Assembly: GCA_002423025.1 (NCBI GenBank)
Contig: DIUN01000018.1
Coordinates: forward strand, 135,672 to 189,342
Source: Sphingomonadales bacterium UBA6157
GTDB lineage: Bacteria > Pseudomonadota > Alphaproteobacteria > Sphingomonadales > Sphingomonadaceae
Direction: 5' to 3'
Length of the DNA stretch: 53,671 nucleotides
Below, in pieces: positions 40,805 to 48,606 of the stretch. The notes below the pieces were generated by a model. The model searched no databases and was not told where the DNA came from. It was given only the letters and a program-made list of their open reading frames with translations. The position numbers and the translations under genes are program-made. Each line of letters starts with the position of its first letter. The first letter of the stretch is position 1.

Positions 40805-40834
40805 CGCCGCGCCCGGCTTCGGCTGGGCGCGGCG
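40805..40834 (+). terminator. 13-pair hairpin with UUCG tetraloop
   Basis: CGCCGCGCCCGGC (40805-40817), loop TTCG, and GCTGGGCGCGGCG (40822-40834) pair fully with one G-U pair. The C(UUCG)G closure is unusually stable. It lies eight bases after the receptor stop and has no T run, so it may protect the receptor mRNA or lower downstream expression rather than stop all transcription. Confidence 0.65.
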
Positions 40835-40903
40835 ATGCGCTTGTCGAACTGCCGCCGGCCCGGCAAGCTGTGTTCCGTTCCCCAGGCGCGGTGAAGGGCC
40901 AAG

Positions 40904-42145
40904 ATGAGCGAATTCCGAAAAGGCGGCCCGGTTCTGGCGGCTGCGATGATCGGCGTCGGCTGCGGCGCCTCGCCCATTCCCTTCAATGTGCTCCCCGCTG
41001 TCATCGGCCCGATCCATGACGAGCTTGGCTGGAGCTTCCTGCAGATCAACCTCGGCATCACGGTGTTTGGCGTCATCGCGGCGCTGCTCGCCCCGGCCTA
41101 CGGCGCGGCGGCGGACAAATGGGGCGTGCGGCCGGTGGCCATCGGCTCGCTGCTGGCCTTTGGCCTGGCCTTCGCCACCTTTGCCCTGATGCCGCCCACG
41201 CTGTTTGCCTGGTATGGGCTGTGGACGCTCGTCGGCCTTGTCGGCATCGGCTCGACCCCCGTCACATGGAGCCGCGCCATCAACATGTGGTTTGTGAAGA
41301 ACCGCGGCCTGGCGCTGGGCATCATGCTGCTCGGCACGAGCCTGGCCGGCATCCTGGTGCCGCAGATCGCCCGCCTCGCCATCGATGGCAAGCTCTATGG
41401 CGAGGGCTGGCGCACGGCCTTTCCGGTGCTGGCGCTGCTGCCGCTGCTGGTGGCGATGCCGCTGGCTTTCTGGCTGTTCCGCGAGCCGAGCCTGGCCGAG
41501 CGACCGCCGGGGATCAGCAGTGCCGATGGCACGCTGGCCGGCATGACGGCGGGAGCCGCCATCCGTGGCTATCGCTTCTGGGTGATCTGGCTCTCCATTG
41601 CCTCCGTGGCGCTGGCCTTTGGCGGCGTGTTCATCAACATGGTGCAGATTGCCATTCTGCACGGCTTCACGCCCGCCGAGGGCGCCACGGTGATGAGCGT
41701 GCTGGCTGTCGGCATCCTTGCTGGCCGGCTGATCACCGGGCTGTTGTTCGATCGCTTCTGGGCGCCCGCCGTGCTGGTGCCGATTCTGCTGGCCCCGGCG
41801 CTGTCGTGCTGGCTGCTGATGGGCACCGGCAGCACGCTCGGCGTGCTGATGTCCGGTGCGCTGCTGCTCGGCTTTGCCGCAGGGGCGGAATCGGACCTCA
41901 TCGCCTATCTTGCCGGGCGCTATTTCGGCATGGCGCACTATGGCAAGATCTATGGCCTGCTCTACATGCCGTTCGGCATCGGCTCGGCTGTCTCGCCGGC
42001 AATTTATGGCGCGGTGCGTGATGCCACGGGCAGCTATGATGCGATGCTGACGGTGGCGATTTTCCTGTTCGCGCTGGGGGCGGTGCTGCCGCTGCTGCTC
42101 GGCCGCTACCCGACGACCGAGGCTCTGGCGGCAGCGCCGGCGTGA
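40904..42145 (+). CDS. MFS transporter (monocarboxylate/oxalate-type)
   Basis: The protein has 413 residues and 12 predicted helices. LPAVIGPIHDELGWSFLQINLGITVFGVIAALLAPAYGAAADKWGVRPV carries the first MFS loop motif, here in the form GAAADKWGVRP. A central charged loop separates the two six-helix halves. The overall pattern resembles the OFA/monocarboxylate carriers, which import small organic acids. It probably carries the product of the TonB receptor across the inner membrane. The next gene starts 12 bases after its stop. Confidence 0.85.
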   Translation: MSEFRKGGPVLAAAMIGVGCGASPIPFNVLPAVIGPIHDELGWSFLQINLGITVFGVIAALLAPAYGAAADKWGVRPVAIGSLLAFGLAFATFALMPPTLFAWYGLWTLVGLVGIGSTPVTWSRAINMWFVKNRGLALGIMLLGTSLAGILVPQIARLAIDGKLYGEGWRTAFPVLALLPLLVAMPLAFWLFREPSLAERPPGISSADGTLAGMTAGAAIRGYRFWVIWLSIASVALAFGGVFINMVQIAILHGFTPAEGATVMSVLAVGILAGRLITGLLFDRFWAPAVLVPILLAPALSCWLLMGTGSTLGVLMSGALLLGFAAGAESDLIAYLAGRYFGMAHYGKIYGLLYMPFGIGSAVSPAIYGAVRDATGSYDAMLTVAIFLFALGAVLPLLLGRYPTTEALAAAPA

Positions 42146-42157
42146 GGACAGCACCGG

Positions 42158-43210
42158 ATGACTGACATGCCCCTGTACGCCGCCGTCGCCATGCAGCTGA
42201 CGGCGCAATCCGTGGAGGGCGCGCCTGACCGGGCCGCCGCGCGCGCCGCCATGCTGGCGCAGATCGTGCGTGTGGCGGCGCAGCTGCTGCAGGCCAAGGT
42301 GTTCATCGAGCAATATGGCGGCAGCCCGCTCAAGCTGGCGGTTCTGCCGGAATATCTGTTCACCTCCTATCCGGGGCGCATCGGCATTCCGGAATTTGCC
42401 GACAAGGCGGCGATTGCGCCGGATGGCCCGGAATACGAGGCGCTGGGCGCTGTGGCGGCGCGGCTGAAGCTGTTCATCGCCGGCAATGCCTATGAGACGG
42501 ATGCGCACTTCCCCGGCCTGTATTTCCAGACCAGCTTTGTCGTGGCGCCCTCCGGTGATGTCGTGCTGCGCTACCGGCGGCTCAACTCGATGTATGCGGT
42601 GACGCCGCATGACGTGTGGGAGAAATATCTCGACATTTACGGCATCGAGGGCGTGTTTCCGGTCGCTGATACCGAGATCGGACGGCTGGCGGCGATTGCG
42701 TCGGAAGAGATCCTCTACCCCGAGATTGCCCGCGCCCATGCGCTGCGCGGCGCCGAGGTGCTGCTGCACTCCTCGTCGGAGATCGGCTCGCCAAACCTCA
42801 CCCACAAGCAGATCGCAAGGCGTGCCCGGGCCTTCGAGAACCTGGCCTATGTGGTGAGCGCCAACACCGCGGGCATTGCTGGCACGGCCATGCCGCTGGC
42901 CTCGGCGGACGGCAATTCGGCGCTGATCGACTGGAAGGGCAATGTGCTGGCGGAATCGAACAGTGGCGAGACCTTCACGGCCTTTGGCGACATCGATATC
43001 GTGGCGCTGCGCCGGGCGCGCCGCAAGCCGGGGATGACGAACTATCTCAGCCGGCAGCGGCTGGAGCTGTTCGCGCCGGTGTATGGCGGCACCGTGCAGC
43101 CGGCAAATTCGCTGATAAAGGACCATCAGGTGGTCACGCCGGACAGGGAGCATTTCAAGCGGGTGCAGGAGGCGGTAATTTCCCGGATGGAGGCCGCTGG
43201 CCTTATCTGA
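42158..43210 (+). CDS. Nitrilase-superfamily protein lacking the catalytic Cys and Lys
   Basis: The protein has 350 residues with the nitrilase fold. The Glu of the triad is present in LAVLPE65YLF. The usual YRK(L/I)H block reads RYRR141LNSMY, with Arg in place of the catalytic Lys. The usual (I/L)CYDLRFPE block reads AAIAS182EEILYPEIARAHALRGAEVLLHSSSE, with Ser (TCG at 42701-42703) in place of the nucleophilic Cys. The rest of the fold is intact and the frame is undamaged, so it is not a decayed gene. It may be inactive, or use Ser182 in some other way. It sits tightly between the MFS transporter and a methyltransferase. Confidence 0.82.
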   Translation: MTDMPLYAAVAMQLTAQSVEGAPDRAAARAAMLAQIVRVAAQLLQAKVFIEQYGGSPLKLAVLPEYLFTSYPGRIGIPEFADKAAIAPDGPEYEALGAVAARLKLFIAGNAYETDAHFPGLYFQTSFVVAPSGDVVLRYRRLNSMYAVTPHDVWEKYLDIYGIEGVFPVADTEIGRLAAIASEEILYPEIARAHALRGAEVLLHSSSEIGSPNLTHKQIARRARAFENLAYVVSANTAGIAGTAMPLASADGNSALIDWKGNVLAESNSGETFTAFGDIDIVALRRARRKPGMTNYLSRQRLELFAPVYGGTVQPANSLIKDHQVVTPDREHFKRVQEAVISRMEAAGLI

Positions 43211-43245
43211 TGAATGACCCTGTGTTGAACTGAGGACAAGGCGCC

Positions 43246-44472
43246 ATGGCGATTCACGATGATATTCCGCCGCCCTACTCGATGGTGGGCACGCATGGGG
43301 TGTTCCCCAAGGCCAACCATGACGAGCGGGCGCGCTTCAACTTCCTTGCCAACCTCAACAAGCATGTCGCCGGCACGCTCGGGCCGGGCAACCGGCTGGC
43401 CTGGGAGAAGCGGGCAAAGCCGAAGTTTGTTGCCGAGCGCGGCCGCGAGCCGGTGGATCGCTTCGAGATCAGGAAGGCGATGAATGCCGACCCCTATCAT
43501 CGCTTCTGGAGCGCCCTGAAGCGCAACAACATGGAGATGCGCCAGCAGAATGGCCGCTCGATCGTGCTGCGCCAGCTCGATGATCTCGATGCGCGGGCGC
43601 GGGAGGCCTCGGGCAATGGCGCCGGGCTGGAGCTGGATCCGTCCATCACCATTCCGCGCTACCAGAAGGCCGTGGACATCCATTGCATGCCGGGCAGCTA
43701 CCATGGCGAGGAGCGGCCGGGCGATGTGTCCGCCGGCGCCAATTATGATTGCGGGATTTTCGTGACCACCGGCGGCGGCATGGGCGCGCTGTCCGATGGC
43801 GGCGGCCAGGCGCTGGCGAAATGGGCGCGCGAGACGCGGCCCGGCTGGCAGCCCCGGCGCATCCTCGATATCGGCGTGACGGTGGGCCACAGCGCCCTGC
43901 CGATGGCGATGGCCTTTCCCGATGCCGAGGTGATCGCCATCGACACCGCAGCTCCGGTGCTGCGCTATGCCCATGCCAGGGCGCGCTCGCTGGGGGTGAA
44001 CAATATCCGCTTCATCCAGGCCAATGCCGAGGACCTGAGCCGCTTTCCCGATGGCCATTTCGATTGGGTGCAGACGACGATGTTCCTGCACGAGACCAGC
44101 GGCATCGCACTGCCGCAGATCATCCGGGAGGGGGCGCGTGTGCTGGCGGAGGAGGGGCTGATGTTCCACCTCGAGCAGCCGCAATACACCCCGGAGATGC
44201 CGCTGTTCGAGCAGTTCATGCGGGATTGGGATGCCTTCAACAACAATGAGCCGTTCTGGTCGGCGATGCATGCGGTGGACCTGCATGACATTCTGGCGGA
44301 CGCCGGCTTCCCGGCTGCCAGCCAGTTCGAGGCCAAGGTGAAGGCGGTGGTGGACGAAGCGATCTTCCCGCCCTCCGTGGAAGGCGAGGGCGAAGATTTT
44401 GGCCGCGCTGCGGTGTGGCATGCCTATGGGGCATGGAAGCCGGCGGCGCAGGCCCGGGAGGCCGCAGAATGA
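43246..44472 (+). CDS. Class I SAM-dependent methyltransferase with long N-terminal domain
   Basis: The protein has 408 residues. The Rossmann core starts near residue 200: RRILDIGVTVGHSALPMAMAFPDAEVIAIDTAAPVLRYAHARA binds SAM. In motif I the usual DxGCxxG Cys is Val. IRFIQANAEDLSRFPDGHFDWVQTTMFLHE forms the later motifs. The first 200 residues have no recognisable fold but keep a conserved-looking DIHCMPGSYHGE segment, perhaps the substrate side. The substrate is unknown; it is presumably the imported compound or a product of it. The stop overlaps the next gene (ATGA at 44469). Confidence 0.82.
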   Translation: MAIHDDIPPPYSMVGTHGVFPKANHDERARFNFLANLNKHVAGTLGPGNRLAWEKRAKPKFVAERGREPVDRFEIRKAMNADPYHRFWSALKRNNMEMRQQNGRSIVLRQLDDLDARAREASGNGAGLELDPSITIPRYQKAVDIHCMPGSYHGEERPGDVSAGANYDCGIFVTTGGGMGALSDGGGQALAKWARETRPGWQPRRILDIGVTVGHSALPMAMAFPDAEVIAIDTAAPVLRYAHARARSLGVNNIRFIQANAEDLSRFPDGHFDWVQTTMFLHETSGIALPQIIREGARVLAEEGLMFHLEQPQYTPEMPLFEQFMRDWDAFNNNEPFWSAMHAVDLHDILADAGFPAASQFEAKVKAVVDEAIFPPSVEGEGEDFGRAAVWHAYGAWKPAAQAREAAE

Positions 44473-44825
44473 GCGAGATCGACTGGATCGCCCGCGCCGG
44501 TGCCAAGCCGAAGGGCTCGCGCCCGAAGTATTTCGAGGACCCGGCGACCGACCGGCTGCTCTCCATCGTCATGGCGCTGGCCGGCGAAGTGGGCGTGGTG
44601 AAGGAGCGGCTGGACACGGTGGAGCGGCTGCTCGACGCCAAGGGCAGCATCACCCGCGCCGATATCGAGGCCTATGCGCCGGATCGCGAGGCCGGGTATC
44701 AACGCGGCCTGATGCAGCGGGAATTCATCGCGCGCATCCTGCGGGGCGTCCAACAAGACATGGAAAGTCTCGAAATGGTGGAATCTTCAGTCGAAGATGT
44801 ATCGAGACAGTTGCGTGACGGCTGA
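44469..44825 (+). CDS. Small helical protein of unknown function
   Basis: The 118-residue protein is predicted mostly helical. MSEIDWIARAGAKPKGSRPKYFEDPATDRLLSIVMALAGEVGVVKERLDTVERLLDAKG looks like a short dimerising coiled coil, followed by a second helical part rich in Glu/Arg. I do not recognise the family. It is coupled to the methyltransferase by a four-base overlap, so it may be a partner or regulator of that enzyme. The frame opens earlier at 44415, but the overlap favours 44469. Confidence 0.65.
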   Translation: MSEIDWIARAGAKPKGSRPKYFEDPATDRLLSIVMALAGEVGVVKERLDTVERLLDAKGSITRADIEAYAPDREAGYQRGLMQREFIARILRGVQQDMESLEMVESSVEDVSRQLRDG

Positions 44826-44901
44826 CTTGCGCTAAGCATTTCAGTATCCAAGAAGGGGTCGCCGCGTTGGACGGCTCCAGGAGCGTACAGAGGGGAGACA
44901 C

Positions 44902-45174
44902 ATGGCAGAAGCAGCCAAGCCCGCGGGCAAGAAGATGGACGCATTGCAGAAGCCCTTGACGCCTTCGGCCGAGCTGGCCGTGATCGTCGGCTCGGACATG
45001 CTGCCGCGTGGCCAGGTGGTCAGCAAGGTGTGGGACTACATCCGGAAGCACAACCTCCAGAAGCCCACGGACAAGCGCGTGATTGTCGCTGATGCCGCCC
45101 TCAAGAAGGTGTTCGGTCGTGACGAGTGCACGATGTTCGAAATGAACAAGTATCTCGCACAGCACCTGAAGTAA
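44902..45174 (+). CDS. SWIB/MDM2-domain protein
   Basis: The protein has 90 residues. LTPSAELAVIVGSDMLPRGQVVSKVWDYIRKHNLQKPTDKRVIVADAALKKVFGRDECTMFEMNKYLAQHLK is the SWIB fold, covering nearly the whole protein after a basic N terminus (AKPAGKKMDALQKP). Small stand-alone SWIB proteins occur in Chlamydia and alphaproteobacteria and are thought to be DNA- or chromatin-associated, but the bacterial role is not known. GGGGAG lies just upstream of the ATG. Confidence 0.9.
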   Translation: MAEAAKPAGKKMDALQKPLTPSAELAVIVGSDMLPRGQVVSKVWDYIRKHNLQKPTDKRVIVADAALKKVFGRDECTMFEMNKYLAQHLK

Positions 45175-45182
45175 GCTGTTGC

Positions 45183-45212
45183 TGGGGGCGGCGCCGGCTG
45201 GCGCTGCCCCCA
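45183..45212. terminator. 13-pair hairpin between SWIB gene and kinase gene
   Basis: TGGGGGCGGCGCC (45183-45195) and GGCGCTGCCCCCA (45200-45212) pair over 13 positions with one G-U pair and a GGCT loop. It lies between convergent gene ends and can serve both. Confidence 0.65.
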
Positions 45213-45223
45213 CCGGCTGCCGC

Positions 45224-46129
45224 TCAGGCGAGGCCGACGATAGCGCCGATGCGGCGCTGCTCATCCAGTTTCATAACAATATCGGCGCGCCCCGGCAGCG
45301 TTGCGAGCATATGGCGTGTCAGCCGCTCGTAATGCGCGACAAACCGCGCGATGGCGGCATCATCCATCCCGGCAGCAGCAGGGCCGGCAGCGGGGCCGGA
45401 GCGGGCGCGCAGCTTGTGCTCTTGCTGCGTCCGCCAGGCCAGCACCGGGGCGAAGCCGGGTGCTTCCAGGAAAACCAGCGCATCGAGCCGCGCGAACAGC
45501 TGGCGATAGCCGGTGTTCAGCGCGGTGTTGATCGCCTGCCGCCAGCGCCCGTCCGGGTCTTCCTCGGCTTCGAGGCTGTTGATCGGTGCTGCGAGGCCGG
45601 TTTCCGGCATGGGCTCGGCGCCCATGCACCAGCCCTCGAACAGCAGGATATCGAGCGGCGCGGTGATATGCGGCCAATCCGCCTCGGGCCGGCGGTCATC
45701 GGCGGCCTTGTCGAACCTTGGCAGCGCGACCTCTCCCGCGCCTGACAGCGCCGCGGTGATAACTGCCTCAGCCAGCGGCAGGTCGTGCGTGCCCGGCACG
45801 CCGCGGGTGCGCAGCAGCGGGTGGACATCGCGGCCCAGCGCCTCTCGGGCCGCGCGGGTGAGGTAGACATCATCGAGTGACAGGGTGGCAGCGCGGAGGC
45901 CGTGCGCCTCCTGCAGCAGCATCTCGACAAAGCGGCACAGGCTGGATTTGCCGCTGCCTTGCGGGCCGTTGATGCCGATGAGCAACGGCCGGCCGGCAGC
46001 GGCGCGGCGCGCGGCAAGGTTGGCGGCCAGCGGCATCCAGTGCGCCCGCACGGTGTCGGCATAGGCTGTGGGCAGCGCTTCCTCTGCGATCAGCGCGGCG
46101 ATACGGGCCTCAAGCCCGTGCGCGCCCAC
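45224..46129 (-). CDS. P-loop kinase, D-glycerate 3-kinase-like
   Basis: The protein has 301 residues. The Walker A motif is GINGPQGSGKSS (53-63). ATLSLDDVYLTRAAREAL and LLRTRGVPGTHDLPLA follow, and DILLFEGWCMGAEP is the Walker B/substrate region. This is the pattern of plant-type D-glycerate 3-kinase and YggC, which make 3-phosphoglycerate. GTG at 46129 directly follows the corC stop with no gap, so it is expressed as the last gene of the corC operon. In many relatives lnt occupies this place. Confidence 0.82.
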   Translation of the reverse strand: MGAHGLEARIAALIAEEALPTAYADTVRAHWMPLAANLAARRAAAGRPLLIGINGPQGSGKSSLCRFVEMLLQEAHGLRAATLSLDDVYLTRAAREALGRDVHPLLRTRGVPGTHDLPLAEAVITAALSGAGEVALPRFDKAADDRRPEADWPHITAPLDILLFEGWCMGAEPMPETGLAAPINSLEAEEDPDGRWRQAINTALNTGYRQLFARLDALVFLEAPGFAPVLAWRTQQEHKLRARSGPAAGPAAAGMDDAAIARFVAHYERLTRHMLATLPGRADIVMKLDEQRRIGAIVGLA

Positions 46130-47074
46130 TCAGATCGCCGCGGCAGCGTCCGCCGGCGCGTGCAGGCGCAGGCGCTTGACCATGCGCGGATCACCCTCGA
46201 TCACTTCGAAGCGCCAGCCGCTGGGGTGCTCCACCGTCTCGCCCAGTGCCGGCACCCGGCCGGCGAGCATGAACACCATGCCGCCCAGCGTATCGACTTC
46301 ATCGCCGATTTCGTCATCGGCGAAGCTGGTGCCCAGCTCTTCCTCGAGCTCCTCGAGCGGCAGCCGGGCATCGGCCTCCCAGAGCTGGTCGTTGATGGCG
46401 AGCAGCAGCGACGCCTCGGCCTCGTCATGCTCGTCCTCGATCTCGCCAACGATTTCCTCGACCAGATCCTCGATCGTCACAAGCCCATCGGTGCCGCCAT
46501 ATTCATCGACGATGATCGCCATGTGCGTCCGCCCGGCGCGCATGCGGGCGAGCAGGTCCACCACCCGCATCGAGGACGGCACGAACAGCACCGGGCGCAG
46601 CAACGGCGCGATCTCGATCTCGTCGAAGGGCTGGCTCGGTGTGCTATGGTCCAGCGTCGCGGCGATCAGGGCGTAAACGTCCTTCACATGCGCCATGCCG
46701 ATGATGTGGTCCCTGTCCCCACGGAACACCGGCACGCGGCTGTGGCCGGCCTCGCGCAGCAGCGCCACCAGCGCCGGAAAGCCATCGGCGATATCGAACA
46801 CCACCATGTCCGAGCGGGGCACGCCGGTATCGCCCACTTCACGCTCGCCGAAGTGCAGCATGTTCTTGAGCATGGCGCGCTCGACAGGCGACAGGTCATC
46901 ATGCGCCGCACCGGTGTCGCTGTGCTCGTCGATGGCTTCTTCAAGGCTTTCGCGCAGCGATTGCTCATGGTCATGGCCGGTGAGCAGCAGCCGCAGCTTG
47001 CGCCACATCCTGGAGCCTATGTCGGCGGAAGCGCCATTGGCGTTGCCGCCGTCACTACTGTCCGGGTCTGACAT
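46130..47074 (-). CDS. corC: CorC/TlyC family CBS-domain protein
   Basis: This 314-residue protein has two CBS domains (VPRSDMVVFDIADGFPALVALLREAGHSRVPVFRGDRDHIIGMAHVKDV and VPSSMRVVDLLARMRAGRTHMAIIVDEYGGTDGLVTIEDLVEEIVGEIEDEHD). A C-terminal CorC_HlyC domain follows (LPLEELEEELGTSF...DTLGGMVFMLAGRVPALGE). It lacks the DUF21 membrane domain, as CorC/YbeX does. The family is linked to magnesium/cobalt efflux and ribosome-related stress tolerance. It follows ybeY closely. Confidence 0.9.
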   Translation of the reverse strand: MSDPDSSDGGNANGASADIGSRMWRKLRLLLTGHDHEQSLRESLEEAIDEHSDTGAAHDDLSPVERAMLKNMLHFGEREVGDTGVPRSDMVVFDIADGFPALVALLREAGHSRVPVFRGDRDHIIGMAHVKDVYALIAATLDHSTPSQPFDEIEIAPLLRPVLFVPSSMRVVDLLARMRAGRTHMAIIVDEYGGTDGLVTIEDLVEEIVGEIEDEHDEAEASLLLAINDQLWEADARLPLEELEEELGTSFADDEIGDEVDTLGGMVFMLAGRVPALGETVEHPSGWRFEVIEGDPRMVKRLRLHAPADAAAAI

Positions 47075-47084
47075 GACTCAGGAG

Positions 47085-47588
47085 TTATCCTGCATAGGGA
47101 TCGGGCAGACCGAGGCTGCGGCATGCGGCGCTTTCCAGCGCTTCCATGGCATTGGCGTCGGCATCCCCTGTTTCATGGTCATACCCTAGCAGGTGAAGCG
47201 TGCCATGGACAATGAGGTGTTGGACATAGCCTGCCAGCGGCCATGCCTTTTCCACAGCTTCCCGGGCACTTGTCTCCAGTGCCACCACAATGTCCCCGAG
47301 CAGGACCTCGCCGTCATCCGTGTTGGCAAGGCTGTCCAGCAGGTCCGGCGCGACCATGGGGAAGCTCAGCACGTTGGTCGGCTTGTCCTTGCCGCGATAC
47401 TGGCGGTTGAGGCCGTGCACCTCGGCATCATCGGTCAGCCGGATGCTGGTCTCGATATCGATCGGGCTTTCCGCCAGCCCGCCCCAGGGGGATTGCGCCA
47501 GCGCGGCGGCCACGGCGGCAGCGGCCAGCTCCTCCCAATCGGCAGCGGGCCAGGCCGGGCTGGCGACATCGGTTTCAGTGGTCAGCAT
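47085..47588 (-). CDS. ybeY: Endoribonuclease/rRNA maturation factor YbeY
   Basis: The protein has 167 residues. The zinc motif HGTLHLLGYDHETGDADANAM (H-x3-H-x5-H) is complete. LNRQYRGKDKPTNVLSFPM is the second signature. YbeY processes the 3' end of 16S rRNA and takes part in ribosome quality control. It lies between phoH and corC, the usual order. Confidence 0.94.
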   Translation of the reverse strand: MLTTETDVASPAWPAADWEELAAAAVAAALAQSPWGGLAESPIDIETSIRLTDDAEVHGLNRQYRGKDKPTNVLSFPMVAPDLLDSLANTDDGEVLLGDIVVALETSAREAVEKAWPLAGYVQHLIVHGTLHLLGYDHETGDADANAMEALESAACRSLGLPDPYAG

Positions 47589-47598
47589 CGGTTAGTGG

Positions 47599-48606
47599 TC
47601 ACGCATCTTGGGGCGGGCCTTCATAGGCATCGACGATGCGCCCGACGATGGGATGGCGGACCACTTCGCGGCTGGAGAAGCGCAGCGTGGCAATGCCCTC
47701 GACGCCATCGAGCCGCTTCACCGCATCGGCGAGGCCGGACATGCCGGGGTTGGGCAGATCGACCTGGTTGGGGTCTCCGCACACCACCATGCGGCTGCGC
47801 TCGCCGAAGCGGGTGAGGAACATCTTCATCTGCAGCGGCGTGGTGTTCTGCGCTTCATCGAGAATGATGAAGGCATTGGCCAGCGTACGGCCGCGCATGA
47901 AGGCCAGCGGCGCAATCTCGATCTCGCCCGAGGCCAGCCGCCGCTCGACCTGCTCGGCGGGGAGCATGTCGTACAGCGCATCGTAGAGCGGGCGGAGATA
48001 GGGATCGACCTTCTCCTTCATGTCGCCGGGCAGGAAGCCCAGCCGCTCGCCGGCCTCCACTGCCGGACGGGAGAGGATGAGCCGGTCCACCGAGCCCGCG
48101 ATGAGCTGGCTGACAGCCTGCGCCACGGCCAGATAGGTCTTGCCGGTGCCCGCCGGTCCGAGTGCGAAGATGATGCTCTCGCGCGCCAGCGCCTCGATAT
48201 AGCGGACCTGGGTGGGCGAGCGGGCGACGATGGTCTTGCGGCGGGTGCGGATGGCGGCGGTGCCGGCGAGGCCTTGGTCCGGCGTCACCAGCCCATCGAG
48301 GCGCGGGTCGGCAGCGATGGCGACCGCGCCCGCCACATCGGCGGTATCCACCGTGCCGCCATGGGCGAGGCGATTGTAGAGCGTTGTCAGCACATCGCGG
48401 GCGCGGGCGGCGGCATCGGCCTCGCCCTCCACCTGCACCTTGTTGCCGCGCGCCGAGATGTAGACGCCGAGCTGGCCCTCCAGCGCGATCAGGTTGGTAT
48501 CATATTGGCCGAACAGCGGCCCGAGCAGCTGCGCCTTGTCGAACTCTATTTCCAGCCGAACGCGATCATTGGCACCGACAGGGGCGCGCGTTGGCTTTTT
48601 CGACAT
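47599..48606 (-). CDS. phoH: PhoH family ATPase
   Basis: The protein has 335 residues. Walker A is GPAGTGKTYLAVAQAV and Walker B is FIILDEAQNTTPLQMKMFLTRFGERSRMVVCGDPNQVDLP. An N-terminal KH-like region (RLEIEFDKAQLLGPLFGQYDTNLIALEGQLGVYISARGNKVQVEG) marks the YbeZ type. It is thought to be an RNA helicase-like partner of YbeY. The start overlaps the miaB stop (TGATG at 48606). Confidence 0.92.
   Translation of the reverse strand: MSKKPTRAPVGANDRVRLEIEFDKAQLLGPLFGQYDTNLIALEGQLGVYISARGNKVQVEGEADAAARARDVLTTLYNRLAHGGTVDTADVAGAVAIAADPRLDGLVTPDQGLAGTAAIRTRRKTIVARSPTQVRYIEALARESIIFALGPAGTGKTYLAVAQAVSQLIAGSVDRLILSRPAVEAGERLGFLPGDMKEKVDPYLRPLYDALYDMLPAEQVERRLASGEIEIAPLAFMRGRTLANAFIILDEAQNTTPLQMKMFLTRFGERSRMVVCGDPNQVDLPNPGMSGLADAVKRLDGVEGIATLRFSSREVVRHPIVGRIVDAYEGPPQDA

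Noticed and set aside
38191..41076. Open frame of 961 codons on the minus strand
   Set aside because: Antisense to the TonB receptor; composition is skewed to Arg, Ala, Val, His and it has no recognisable fold.
40781..43153. Open frame of 790 codons on the minus strand
   Set aside because: Antisense to the MFS and nitrilase-like genes; Arg/His/Gln-rich with no domain.
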